A stretch of 64,000 nucleotides of DNA from Microcaldota archaeon (GCA_021797495.1 JAJZZO010000009.1:52556-116555), one strand, 5' to 3'. Shown: positions 50,294 through 59,545, counted from the stretch's first letter. The notes: generated from the letters alone by a model not told the origin. Made by a program: numbers and translations.

Positions 50294-51099
50294 AAATAAT
50301 CATCCTTGTAAAAGTCTACGGGATTTATTGGCATATGCAACCTTAAAGATACGAGCGTACCGCCAAGTTTCAAAGAATCACTCAAACTATATACCATATC
50401 TTCTTTTAAGTATTTATCTGTTCCGTTTATGTAAAGGGCCCCGTTTCCAGAAACAATCAGTATATCTCCATTCATATCTTTTATTATCTTGCAGATGCTT
50501 GGCAGCCCGTGCCCTCTACCTCCTCCTTCCTTTGTGGAAATGCCCTCTGTCGCCTTTTTTATATATTCTACATCTTTTAAATCCTTCAAAATGCCTTTTT
50601 GTTTGAATGTTCCAGGTATAGTTATCCCATTATCAAGGAAAGCCGCTTCAAAAAATCCCTTATTCATGTAATGTTGGGCTGTAAAAAATGATTTACTGCA
50701 TTTTGAATGCTCATCTATATTCGCTACAACCTCGCCGAATATGTACTTGATGTCATTTTGCACCGCGGTTCTCTCTTCGAATTTGCCACTAAAGGCAATT
50801 TTATAGATATGTTCCATATACGAATCATCCATTCTTTTCGCTTCAATTACAGGCATAGAAGACCCTGAAGTGCTTATGCTGGATGGATTGCATATGAACT
50901 TAAAATAATCAGTGATATTCCCTTTAGATGGATATACAAAATTTGATACGTTCATCGATACTATAAATTCCCTGAGTAGAAGCGTCAGGCTCGGGTAAAA
51001 CCATCTCAGATTTGCCAGGTTTAATTTCCCGTTTTTAAAATAATTATCTCTATATTTGCAATACTCTAAATATTCTTTTAACATTTGAGGGTAAACCAT
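50290..51099 (-). CDS. GHKL (histidine kinase-like) ATPase
   Basis: 269 residues. The N box GEVVANIDEHS, G1 box LDNGITIPG and G2 box GGGRGHGLPSI define a GHKL ATP-binding domain (about 135-265). There is no phospho-acceptor or sensor domain. The ATG follows the stop codon of the membrane glycosyltransferase gene with no gap, so this cassette, unlike the others, appears joined to the glycan operon. Confidence 0.82.
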   Translation of the reverse strand: MVYPQMLKEYLEYCKYRDNYFKNGKLNLANLRWFYPSLTLLLREFIVSMNVSNFVYPSKGNITDYFKFICNPSSISTSGSSMPVIEAKRMDDSYMEHIYKIAFSGKFEERTAVQNDIKYIFGEVVANIDEHSKCSKSFFTAQHYMNKGFFEAAFLDNGITIPGTFKQKGILKDLKDVEYIKKATEGISTKEGGGRGHGLPSICKIIKDMNGDILIVSGNGALYINGTDKYLKEDMVYSLSDSLKLGGTLVSLRLHMPINPVDFYKDDYL

Positions 51100-53358
51100 T
51101 TAACCGCGCTTAAAAATATTATTCTTAGTTCTCTCCTTCCACCCATAAACCCCTATTGCAACAGTCACGCCTAGCGCTATGAACGACACGACCCACGCTA
51201 TCCACGCATCGGTCTGCAAGGTATAATACAGAGTAATGGTGTAGTTCCCGGTTCTGTTCATGTACCACGCGTTGGCAAACCCGTTCACTGCAATATGGTC
51301 AGATTGATTGACCTCGGTTCCATTGCTGTAGAATGCATGCCAGTACTTGCTATATGTTTCTCGGAATACCAAATAAAATGGATCCCTCGCATTTTGTATT
51401 TCTATAGTAACGCGTGTTGGGCTATCTTTTACAAATGTAATATTTACAGTATGAAAATTAAGTAGGGGAGTAGCATTTATAGTCGTGCTATCATTATACA
51501 ATCCATTGACCTCGGTGCTAAATACTGAGTTATTTTTTAAGTCAAAAGCATTGCTTCCGATTATTGAAAATATGCCATCAATTGATATATTACCTGCATT
51601 TTTGATATTTGAAGTGTATATTAATGGAACAGCTTTAGTATTAATATATAAGGATGAATTGCCAAATTTTTTAACAAAAGTTATATTATCTGAATTGTTC
51701 AAGTTTGCATATATTGTATTAAAGCTAAATGGATCACCATAATTTAGATCTGCCTTACTTGTTTGTACCGCACTACCTTGAACTACAATATAACGTATAC
51801 CTAAAACCCCAAGCATGCTTGATATATAATTAGTATTTTTGATTTTCGAAGTGTCTATACCAGTCCCAATATTATCATAATAAAACTTTGTTATAGGATA
51901 AAATATCTCAGTTTGTTTTACATACCCTCCAGTAAAAACCGGTGCGTTTATCAAATATGAGTATATGTCTGTGCCAGTATACCAAGAAGCTAGGAACTGG
52001 AATCCAGAAGCGGCCGGTAAGGTGGCAACGCTATAGTTTCCTATGTTTGAATTAACATAGTTGCTTAAATTATATACGTGCCTTGGTATGTTTACGTAAT
52101 AGGAGTAATGTGTGTATGGCTGTATATCATTAATATAAATTCCTGGGATCGTCATGGATATTGCCATAATTATTATTAAAGCCACAAACAAATTTTTGTT
52201 AACTCTTTCGATAAAATAACCAATACCTATCGCAAATAACACTGCAAATATGAACCCCAATATCGGAACGAATTCGCCGCCGTACCTAGCAGCGTACAAT
52301 GCAATGAAATCATGCAGTATGGGTTTGTATATGCTCCCAAACGGCATTGCAATTGTATTATAAAAGAATGTTATAACTAAAAACGAAATTAAGAGTACCA
52401 GCACTATATTGGTTTTAACTTTTCCGTTCGGGCGTTTTATTGTAAAAATACTAGAAATTGCAATTATGAAAACAAGTATACTTACAATCATATACTGGTT
52501 ATTATTTACATTAAACATAATAGTAGTAATTATATTTGGATATCCAAACGAATACTGTTGTGCAGAATTAATAAAACTATAATAATCATTAGAAATGGGG
52601 TTTTTACTTAATAAATATGCCCCTGCTATCATGCTGGTATTTATTAATAACGCAAGGGTTAATGCCAAAAACATTAAGAAAAATAATCGTATCCTTTTAC
52701 TTTTCTTATTATAAAGTATAAATAAAACCAGTAAAACGGTTCCAATAAATATAAAGTTTTGTATTAAATATAAAAACCCGCCAAATGCAAAAAATGTGGA
52801 AAGCAACAATATAAAAATAGCCAATGAAGGTATTGATTTTATGTTATAATCTTTTGATTCTATAAATTTTATCATAAAAAGAAAGGCCCAAGGGAGAAAT
52901 GCTATATCAGTCATATTGGCCCCGGTTATGGAGTATAAGACTAAGAAACCAACAAACGATAGCAAGGTACGTATTTTATTCTCATAATCTGAAAGCAGTT
53001 CGTATAAAAGTATAAAACAGCCCAGCCCTCCTATTGCTGAAAATATAAAATTAGACAATTCCGAAGCTAAAATCCCATTAGAAATACTTGGAATTAACAG
53101 CAGCATATCATAAATTAAATTATATACTGAAGATATTGATTGGCTTATTACTCCCGTATAAATATTATTTTCGTAGATAAACATACTATTTTGCACATCA
53201 GCAAAAAACTTATTAAATGGTGAGGTAACGCCGATAAAAGGCGTGTCTTCGTGGACATATACGCTATTCTTGAACATCCACAACGGTTGTAAGATAGATA
53301 GTAATATTATTGCCCCTATAACTATATAAAAAAGAGCGTGATGTTTGTTATCGAACAT
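51100..53358 (-). CDS. Large polytopic membrane protein, GT-C/YfhO-like glycosyltransferase (source of the 3'-end repeats)
   Basis: 752 residues from ATG 53358; a TTG at 53379 lies on the TATA box and is rejected. About 11-12 hydrophobic helices fill residues 5-410. An extracytoplasmic domain (about 420-720) with many NxS/T sites follows, then one more helix near the C-terminus (DAWIAWVVSFIALGVTVAIG). This is the layout of GT-C/YfhO-type membrane glycosyltransferases, which use lipid-linked sugars outside the cell; no catalytic motif is certain. Its last 30-60 codons recur in truncated form nine times between 38235 and 49888. Confidence 0.75.
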   Translation of the reverse strand: MFDNKHHALFYIVIGAIILLSILQPLWMFKNSVYVHEDTPFIGVTSPFNKFFADVQNSMFIYENNIYTGVISQSISSVYNLIYDMLLLIPSISNGILASELSNFIFSAIGGLGCFILLYELLSDYENKIRTLLSFVGFLVLYSITGANMTDIAFLPWAFLFMIKFIESKDYNIKSIPSLAIFILLLSTFFAFGGFLYLIQNFIFIGTVLLVLFILYNKKSKRIRLFFLMFLALTLALLINTSMIAGAYLLSKNPISNDYYSFINSAQQYSFGYPNIITTIMFNVNNNQYMIVSILVFIIAISSIFTIKRPNGKVKTNIVLVLLISFLVITFFYNTIAMPFGSIYKPILHDFIALYAARYGGEFVPILGFIFAVLFAIGIGYFIERVNKNLFVALIIIMAISMTIPGIYINDIQPYTHYSYYVNIPRHVYNLSNYVNSNIGNYSVATLPAASGFQFLASWYTGTDIYSYLINAPVFTGGYVKQTEIFYPITKFYYDNIGTGIDTSKIKNTNYISSMLGVLGIRYIVVQGSAVQTSKADLNYGDPFSFNTIYANLNNSDNITFVKKFGNSSLYINTKAVPLIYTSNIKNAGNISIDGIFSIIGSNAFDLKNNSVFSTEVNGLYNDSTTINATPLLNFHTVNITFVKDSPTRVTIEIQNARDPFYLVFRETYSKYWHAFYSNGTEVNQSDHIAVNGFANAWYMNRTGNYTITLYYTLQTDAWIAWVVSFIALGVTVAIGVYGWKERTKNNIFKRG
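51129..51330 (+). repeat. 3'-end repeat R10, the gene-borne copy
   Basis: This is the end of the membrane protein gene, from the codons for GWKER back towards the extracytoplasmic domain. All other copies align to it starting at the same point (CTCCTTCCACCCATAAACCC) and stop at different distances. Confidence 0.9.
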
Positions 53359-53380
53359 TATTCTTACCTGAGTCTGCAAT

Positions 53381-53388
53381 ATTTAAAT
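53381..53388 (-). promoter_or_regulatory. TATA box of the membrane glycosyltransferase-like gene
   Basis: ATTTAAAT lies 23-30 bp upstream of ATG 53358. Only 69 bp separate this start from the divergent GT4 gene at 53428, so the two operons share a promoter region. Confidence 0.6.
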
Positions 53389-53427
53389 TGATTTATGTGA
53401 ATAAACAATATAAATTAATGTGGCAAT

Positions 53428-54510
53428 ATGAAACTTTTAATAATATCCCAAACGAAGCCTTATAAAGGCAGCGGTACTGGTTTGACCGAGTATGCATATC
53501 AGCTAGAAATGCATATAAAGGCACTATTGGGAAGAAGGGACAGTATAAAAGAGCTATATGCTTTAGATCAGTCTAAAAGAAACAACATAAGCGGTTTAGT
53601 CTATGCTAATACTGGCTTCAAAAAGAAAATCGCAGCAGTACCTAAAGATAAGTATGATATAATCCATATAACAGACCACGAGATAGGATTCGTTGCCAAG
53701 ATACTAAAAAAGTCGGGAAATAAGGCCAAAATAGTAACAACGATACACGATCTTTCCAGGTTTGAGGAAGGCCTCCATAAGGGGCTAATCCAAAAAGCAT
53801 ACAACAAGCTGGTACAAAGAAACATAAAAGACGCGATAAAATACTCGGATTTTATTTTATGTAATTCCTCTCAAACATATAATACAATAATAGAGAGATT
53901 TGGAAAGAGAAAGAACATGAAGGTAGTGCTACACGGTACAAACGATAGTATAATAAGAGCAAAATTGCGGGTTAGACATAAAGGAGAAATATTTACTGTA
54001 GGTTATATGGGAGCCTTAATGAAGCATAAAAATGTGATGTTCATTCTTGAGGCAGCAAAACTGTTAAAAAATAATCAATACAAGTTTGTGATATACGGCA
54101 CAGGCGTAGATAAGAACGTGCTTAAAGCTTTCAAGAACAGATATAATCTTTCAAATGTTGACTTTATGGGATATTTGGACGAAAATAAGAAAGTCGAAGC
54201 ATATGACAGCTTTGACGCTTTTGTCTTTCCAAGCTTATACGAAGGATTGGGCTACCCAATCCTCGAGGCCCAGGCCCGCGGTCTTCCTGTGATAATATAT
54301 AAACATGGAAAGATTCCAAATGAAGTAAGAAAATACTGCTTTGAGGCAGAGAGCCCTGAGCACATGGCACAGATAATAGAAGACCTTAAGGAAAACGGAT
54401 ACAACGAAAAGCAAAGGAAGAAGGCAACAGAATATGCGAGGAGCTTCACGTGGAACAGATGTGCTAGGGAAACATTGAGCACATACAAATCATTAAGTAA
54501 AAATAAGTAG
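53428..54510 (+). CDS. GT4-family glycosyltransferase (first of three tandem paralogues)
   Basis: 360 residues, GT-B fold. The N-terminal domain has TTIHDLSRFEEGLHKG. The C-terminal domain has GYMGALMKHKN and the donor site FPSLYEGLGYPILEAQARGLPV. The gene body is AT-rich. From about 54250 the GC-rich 3' module shared with the next two genes begins. Probably adds a sugar to a surface glycan or lipid-linked oligosaccharide. Confidence 0.9.
   Translation: MKLLIISQTKPYKGSGTGLTEYAYQLEMHIKALLGRRDSIKELYALDQSKRNNISGLVYANTGFKKKIAAVPKDKYDIIHITDHEIGFVAKILKKSGNKAKIVTTIHDLSRFEEGLHKGLIQKAYNKLVQRNIKDAIKYSDFILCNSSQTYNTIIERFGKRKNMKVVLHGTNDSIIRAKLRVRHKGEIFTVGYMGALMKHKNVMFILEAAKLLKNNQYKFVIYGTGVDKNVLKAFKNRYNLSNVDFMGYLDENKKVEAYDSFDAFVFPSLYEGLGYPILEAQARGLPVIIYKHGKIPNEVRKYCFEAESPEHMAQIIEDLKENGYNEKQRKKATEYARSFTWNRCARETLSTYKSLSKNK
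54254..54480 (+). repeat. Shared 3' module, copy 1
   Basis: Encodes ILEAQARGLPVIIYKHGK to the end. A 41-bp block ending AAGCAAAGGAAGAAGGCAAC (from about 54388) is identical to copy 3, while the first part differs from copies 2 and 3. Confidence 0.88.
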
Positions 54511-54519
54511 TGACATTAT

Positions 54520-55578
54520 ATGAAATCTCTAAAGGTGGCTTTGGTAGAAGCAAAAACATCATTTCAAAATTATAACACTTCTAAGACAGGATTTTATGGT
54601 TACGTATACTATTTATTTAAGAATTTGTCTAAATATAATAGCAATATCGAAAAAGTTGGGATAGAAATAAATTCGACTTTTGGAAAGGGCTTTTCGATAA
54701 TGTTTGATTCTATTGTAAGAGATTTTAGCAAATATAACATAGTCCATAATCTTGATCTTAACCCGTTCTTCCCATTGCGAAAAGGTAATTCCATAATAAT
54801 AAGTACAGTTCATGATCTCGCTTTTATATTCGATAAAAAAAGTAATGAGGATGTGAGCCATACTTTAAAAGATCTAGTCTGGTCAAAATTAGTAACTAGA
54901 TTAGGTCTTTATAGTACTCTAAAATCTAATTACTTAATAGCTGTTTCAACGTTAACTAAAAACGACTTAATAAAACTAGGTTATGATAAAGATAAGATAT
55001 TCGTAGTCAACCATGGCCTAGATGAGAGCTTTTCATCACCAGTCAAAATCAAAAAGAAAACGGATAAGTTTATCATAGGTTACTTAGGTGCAATGCGCAC
55101 TAGAAAAAACCCTGAATTTTTTATAAACGCTTTTAATAAACTACATGATGATGGTTATGAGATGAATGTATGGGGTAAATTAGGATATAACCGCGAAAAA
55201 ATAATTAAGATGTCAAAAGGTAACAAAAAGATAAAGTTTATGGGCTTTGCACCCGAAAATAAAAAAATCAGCATATATGATTCATTTAACTGCTTCGTCT
55301 TCCCATCGCATTATGAGGGTTTCGGAATACCGATCCTCGAAGCCCAGGCCCGCGGCCTCCCCGTGATAATCTATAAATACGGGAAAATACCTAAAGAAGT
55401 GAGAAAGTATTGCTTTGAGGCGGAAAATCCAGAGCACATGGCACAGATAATAAATAGTATAAGGATAAATGGATATAATGAGAAGCAACAGAAGAAGGCA
55501 ACAGAGTATGCAAGAAGCTTTACATGGGAAAGATGCGCAAAAGGTACTCTGGATGTTTATAGGATGGTGCTAAAATGA
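54520..55578 (+). CDS. GT4-family glycosyltransferase (second paralogue)
   Basis: 352 residues. STVHDLAFIFDKKS and GYLGAMRTRKN mark the two halves, followed by the donor site SHYEGFGIPILEAQARGLPV. The N-terminal two thirds are strongly diverged from the first gene, while the last about 80 residues are nearly the same. It starts 9 bp after the first gene and overlaps the third by 4 bp. Confidence 0.9.
   Translation: MKSLKVALVEAKTSFQNYNTSKTGFYGYVYYLFKNLSKYNSNIEKVGIEINSTFGKGFSIMFDSIVRDFSKYNIVHNLDLNPFFPLRKGNSIIISTVHDLAFIFDKKSNEDVSHTLKDLVWSKLVTRLGLYSTLKSNYLIAVSTLTKNDLIKLGYDKDKIFVVNHGLDESFSSPVKIKKKTDKFIIGYLGAMRTRKNPEFFINAFNKLHDDGYEMNVWGKLGYNREKIIKMSKGNKKIKFMGFAPENKKISIYDSFNCFVFPSHYEGFGIPILEAQARGLPVIIYKYGKIPKEVRKYCFEAENPEHMAQIINSIRINGYNEKQQKKATEYARSFTWERCAKGTLDVYRMVLK
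55330..55550 (+). repeat. Shared 3' module, copy 2
   Basis: Its first 53 bp (CCGATCCTCGAAGCCCAGGC and onward) are identical to those of copy 3 and are GC-rich inside an AT-rich gene. Confidence 0.9.
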
Positions 55579-56618
55579 ATGTTGCTTTACTTGGGATAAC
55601 AGGAAATTTTACTCAGAATTCAGGCGCAGGTATACAAAGGTATATGTTCGAATTATATAATCATCTAAAGAATTCATACATGAATATAGATAAGATAGAA
55701 TTCAGACCTATTCCACTAATTGGTAGCGGTATGTCATTTGCATTGCATACCATATTCGAAAATTTTAATAAATATGATATTTTACATAATCTTATGCCTG
55801 TTCCTTTCCTAAAACCAAAGTTGTTTAGGGAGAGTATTCTTATAACAACCGCACACGACTTTCAACCGTTATTGTACCCTCAATTCACCTTTGACCATGG
55901 AACCACATTAAAAGACAAATTCTGGTTAAAACTTGTTGTTAAACCTGGATTTAAGAGTACCTTAAACTCTGACTACCTAATTGTAATTTCCTCGCAGACA
56001 AAGGAAGAAGCCATAGAGTTAGGCTTTGATAAAACCAGAATATTTATAGCAAGTCTTGGTTTAGATGGTCGTTTTACAAATGCCAAAGTCGAGAATCACG
56101 TCAAAATAAAAAGTTTCAAAGTCGGATATATGGGCGCATTAAGACTAAGGAAAAATATTAAATTTGCAATTGAGGCAGCAAATCAAATCAATGATAAAAA
56201 AATAGAGTTTGAATTTTGGGGCAAGAAAGAATATGAATATAAATATCTGATTTCGCAGACTAAAAACAATAATATAAAGTTCATGAGCTTTGCACCAGAA
56301 GATAAATTAGTTCAAATATACGATTCTTTTGACGCTTTCGTATTTCCAAGCTTTCATGAAGGCGAAGGGCTTCCGATCCTCGAAGCCCAGGCCCGCGGCC
56401 TCCCCGTGATAATCTATAAATACGGAAAGATTCCCAAGGAAGTAAGAAAGTATTGCTTTGAGGCAGAGAGCCCAGAGCACATGGCACAGATAATAGAGCA
56501 CATAAAGGAAAACGGATACAACGAAAAGCAAAGGAAGAAGGCAACGGAATATGCAAGAAGCTTTACATGGGAGAAGTGTGCAAAAGAGACGTTGGAAGTT
56601 TATAAAAAGTTAAAGTAA
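55575..56618 (+). CDS. GT4-family glycosyltransferase (third paralogue)
   Basis: 347 residues, GT-B fold, with TTAHDFQPLLYPQ, GYMGALRLRKN and the donor site SFHEGEGLPILEAQARGLPV. Its start ATG overlaps the stop of the second gene (ATGA). The differing N-terminal halves should bind different acceptors, whereas the shared C-terminal half suggests the same nucleotide-sugar donor. Confidence 0.9.
   Translation: MNVALLGITGNFTQNSGAGIQRYMFELYNHLKNSYMNIDKIEFRPIPLIGSGMSFALHTIFENFNKYDILHNLMPVPFLKPKLFRESILITTAHDFQPLLYPQFTFDHGTTLKDKFWLKLVVKPGFKSTLNSDYLIVISSQTKEEAIELGFDKTRIFIASLGLDGRFTNAKVENHVKIKSFKVGYMGALRLRKNIKFAIEAANQINDKKIEFEFWGKKEYEYKYLISQTKNNNIKFMSFAPEDKLVQIYDSFDAFVFPSFHEGEGLPILEAQARGLPVIIYKYGKIPKEVRKYCFEAESPEHMAQIIEHIKENGYNEKQRKKATEYARSFTWEKCAKETLEVYKKLK
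56373..56600 (+). repeat. Shared 3' module, copy 3
   Basis: A mosaic: identical to copy 2 over the first 53 bp (56373-56425) and to copy 1 over a later block of about 41 bp ending near 56551. Confidence 0.9.
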
Positions 56619-56654
56619 TAATAAACAAAAAAAAATCAGATACTGGTTTTATAT

Positions 56655-57401
56655 ATGCAGAAAAATAAACTATTGTTATATGGGACTACTTTCAACGTAG
56701 AGAAGTATTTGCCAGCAGTAATGCAATCACTTGAATTTCTCAAACCGCTTGAATACGAGCTATTCGTAGTAGATAACTACTCAAAGGACAATACTTATGA
56801 TATATTAAAGTCATACCATTTCGTGCATATAATCCAAGCTAAATGCAGTAGGGGTAAAGGTAGGAACTTGGCTCTCGGTATGCTATTGGAAATAGCAAAG
56901 GAAAATTTCCCAATTAAATATATGGATTTTGATAATGTATTTACGCCACAATCAGCCGAGATAATAAAGAGGGACATAAAGAATTTGAAGGATAATGTAA
57001 TATATGCTTCTGGAATAAGCACACGCAATACAAACGAGCATCTTGAATGGAAAGACCTAAACGCAGGAGAAGACTGGGAAAGATGGGCAAGGGCTAAAAG
57101 CAGAGGCATTAAAGTAATTCCAGATAATGATATATTCAAAAATCCAGAAAGATATAGCAAGCCGATAGAGGTAGCAAATGAGCATAGATACGCAAAGGGA
57201 TTAAGTTATTATATAAGGATATTTAATTATGAAGTAGATAATATAAGAGGCAGGGGAGGGAATAAATACTCTTTTTTGAAATACATAAAAGAGGGTCTTG
57301 CAAGAAGATTGATGTTTGAAATAGCTTATCCAATAGCGAAACTAAAAGGCATATATAAATACAGCGAGAAAGACAACGAGCAGTATGTACGGGGATATTA
57401 A
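56655..57401 (+). CDS. GT2-type glycosyltransferase
   Basis: 248 residues. The GT-A start TTFNVEKYLPAVMQSLEFL and VVDNYSKDNTYDIL is followed by MDFDNVF in the place of the metal-binding acidic motif. It is shorter than typical membrane-linked GT2 enzymes and has no transmembrane helix. It ends one base before the next gene. Confidence 0.8.
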   Translation: MQKNKLLLYGTTFNVEKYLPAVMQSLEFLKPLEYELFVVDNYSKDNTYDILKSYHFVHIIQAKCSRGKGRNLALGMLLEIAKENFPIKYMDFDNVFTPQSAEIIKRDIKNLKDNVIYASGISTRNTNEHLEWKDLNAGEDWERWARAKSRGIKVIPDNDIFKNPERYSKPIEVANEHRYAKGLSYYIRIFNYEVDNIRGRGGNKYSFLKYIKEGLARRLMFEIAYPIAKLKGIYKYSEKDNEQYVRGY

Positions 57402-58187
57402 ATGGATAGATTAAATATGTTATATACGAGCAACAATGAGCAAGATTTAATTAAGTTTTACAATTCCTTTAATAATAAAGACGAATTAATAATATGGCTA
57501 AAGCAAAGGCGTATGCAAGAACATAGCATAAAAATATTTAATGAGGATAAACCGAAAGATTTAGTTGCAGTAATACTTACAAAAGACATTAATTCAAAAT
57601 TTGCTTTGAGAATAAGAGAGCTGTTTAATGACATTCCAATAATATTCAACGACACGAAATCAGATATATGGAATTTTGCTCAATCCGTAAATTATGCTTA
57701 TAAAATTGCTATAAAACAATTTAATCCAAAATGGATTATAATATGTAACGATGATATAGCCGAAGCTGAGCCAATACAAAAATTAAAGCAACAGCTTGAT
57801 AAAGTAGTAGATAAAGAGTTAGTGCTTGTCAAGCATAATCATTCAAACACTATTCATTTTGCAAAACCCTCACTTATAAGAAAAGCTCTAATGAAAATGG
57901 GCAAAATGGATAAAGAGATTACAGAAATATATAGTAAATTAAATGTTGAAATAATGCCGATACCAAATAAAAGAAAAATAGATATATTGATGTATAAATC
58001 TGTATCGGAGAAATTTGAGAACAGCAGTGATTTCTATATAATAAATAGAACATTCGGAGTTCCTTATGATGATACATTCTTAAATGAAGCAGAAGATGTT
58101 GATTTATCCTTTAGATTAAAGAATAATATAACACAGATAAATTATACTATAAAATGTATCGGTGGGGGGAAGTTTGGGAACAGATAG
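57402..58187 (+). CDS. GT2-like glycosyltransferase, 3' end broken at a G tract
   Basis: 261 residues as written. IFNDTKSDIWNFAQSVNYAY and the acidic IICNDDI motif resemble GT2 enzymes. At 58164-58169 lies a run of six G. With five G the frame would continue GGGSLGTDRLRRLK... for about 27 more residues to TAA 58267-58269, a natural C-terminus for this family. So the present frame probably ends early by mutation, phase variation or sequencing error. Confidence 0.7.
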   Translation: MDRLNMLYTSNNEQDLIKFYNSFNNKDELIIWLKQRRMQEHSIKIFNEDKPKDLVAVILTKDINSKFALRIRELFNDIPIIFNDTKSDIWNFAQSVNYAYKIAIKQFNPKWIIICNDDIAEAEPIQKLKQQLDKVVDKELVLVKHNHSNTIHFAKPSLIRKALMKMGKMDKEITEIYSKLNVEIMPIPNKRKIDILMYKSVSEKFENSSDFYIINRTFGVPYDDTFLNEAEDVDLSFRLKNNITQINYTIKCIGGGKFGNR

Positions 58188-58321
58188 ACTCCGTCGGCTT
58201 AAATCCATAGCAAGCTTAGTGTATTTAAATGAGAAGATACGAAAAGGAGAATATAAAGATGTGAGGTAATCTAATGTTTGATATAAAAAAATAAATAACT
58301 ATTCAATCATGTATAAATTTG

Positions 58322-59545
58322 ATGGGCGTTGCCATGACGATTAGAAAGACCTGTATTGTGTGCGGAGAAGAAAAGCTTTATCAGGCGTTAGACCTTGGTT
58401 TGATGCCCAGTTCCAATGACCTTCCCAAAAAGGACGCTTTGAACTTGGTAAAAGAATATGAATTAAGGTATTATATGTGTCCGAAATGTGGCCTCTTCCA
58501 GTTGCTAGAAGTCGCGGACCGATTAGATCTGTTTGACAATTATTTGTATCTGACTGGGGTCAACAGGGAATTAGTGGCACACTTTAAGGAACTCTACGAA
58601 AACATTGGAACGCAGGATTCAAAAAAGGATTTTGCAGTGGTTGTTGGGTCGAATGACGGCACAGAAGTTTCGTTGCTCAAAGAGTACGGAAAATTCAAAA
58701 ATGTAATTGGGGTAGAGCCAGCAAAAAATATTGCAAATATGGCAAATTCTGCAGGCAGAACTACAATAAATGATTTTTTCAGCCTAAAAACCAGCCAAAA
58801 AATAGTCGAGGAATATGGAAAGGCCGACTTGGTGGTTGCGAATAACGTTTTCGCGCACATACCTGACCCGCGCGACATGCTTGAAGGGATGAAAAACCTG
58901 ATAAATGAGGATGGGAGAATAATAATAGAGGTCCATTGGCTGAAGAGCATCGTTGAAGAGCTTGAGATAGAGACTTTGTATGCGGAGCACTACTATGTCT
59001 GGACAGTAAAAGCAATGAACGTTCTTTCCAAGCAGCTGGGGATGAAGATAATCGAAGTTTTATACATGCCAAAACAGCATGGCGGATCGTTAAGATTCAC
59101 TTTCGCTTATTCTGGTACAAACGACTTGGCCTTGATGGAAAACGAGAAGAATGCAGGTCTATACGAAAAGTCCACCATGGAATTGCTCCAGAAACGCGCC
59201 GAAGACCGTAAAAATAAACTTAAATATCTGATTAGAGAAATAAACAAGCAGGGCAAGAGGGTATCGATTTGGTCGGTACCGGCAAAGGTCCCAACTCTTA
59301 TAAACTACTGTGGATTTACAGACAAAGACATAGGCTGCGCCTATGAAGTCGCAGAAAGCAAGATAGGCCGGTATATACCAAAAGCCAACATACCAATAAA
59401 AGAAGAAAGTTTGATAGAGGAGGACAAACCAGATTATCTGATAATTGGTGCGTGGAACTACATGGACTTCGCCATAAAAAAACTCAAATGGTTTACCGAT
59501 TCAGGCGGCAAGCTGATAAACCCCCTAACTGCGGAAATACTATAA
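58322..59545 (+). CDS. Nucleotide-sugar C-methyltransferase-like protein
   Basis: About 407 residues from ATG 58322, 31 bp after a TATA-like ATAAATA. The N-terminal zinc-binding domain (CIVCGE ... MCPKCGLFQL), the SAM domain (VVVGSNDGTEVSLLKEYG; VVANNVFAHIPD) and the C-terminal KRVSIWSVPAKVPTLINYCG domain are in the order of the TylC3-like sugar C-methyltransferases. Such enzymes make branched deoxy sugars, which fits the dehydratase genes that follow. Confidence 0.85.
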   Translation: MGVAMTIRKTCIVCGEEKLYQALDLGLMPSSNDLPKKDALNLVKEYELRYYMCPKCGLFQLLEVADRLDLFDNYLYLTGVNRELVAHFKELYENIGTQDSKKDFAVVVGSNDGTEVSLLKEYGKFKNVIGVEPAKNIANMANSAGRTTINDFFSLKTSQKIVEEYGKADLVVANNVFAHIPDPRDMLEGMKNLINEDGRIIIEVHWLKSIVEELEIETLYAEHYYVWTVKAMNVLSKQLGMKIIEVLYMPKQHGGSLRFTFAYSGTNDLALMENEKNAGLYEKSTMELLQKRAEDRKNKLKYLIREINKQGKRVSIWSVPAKVPTLINYCGFTDKDIGCAYEVAESKIGRYIPKANIPIKEESLIEEDKPDYLIIGAWNYMDFAIKKLKWFTDSGGKLINPLTAEIL

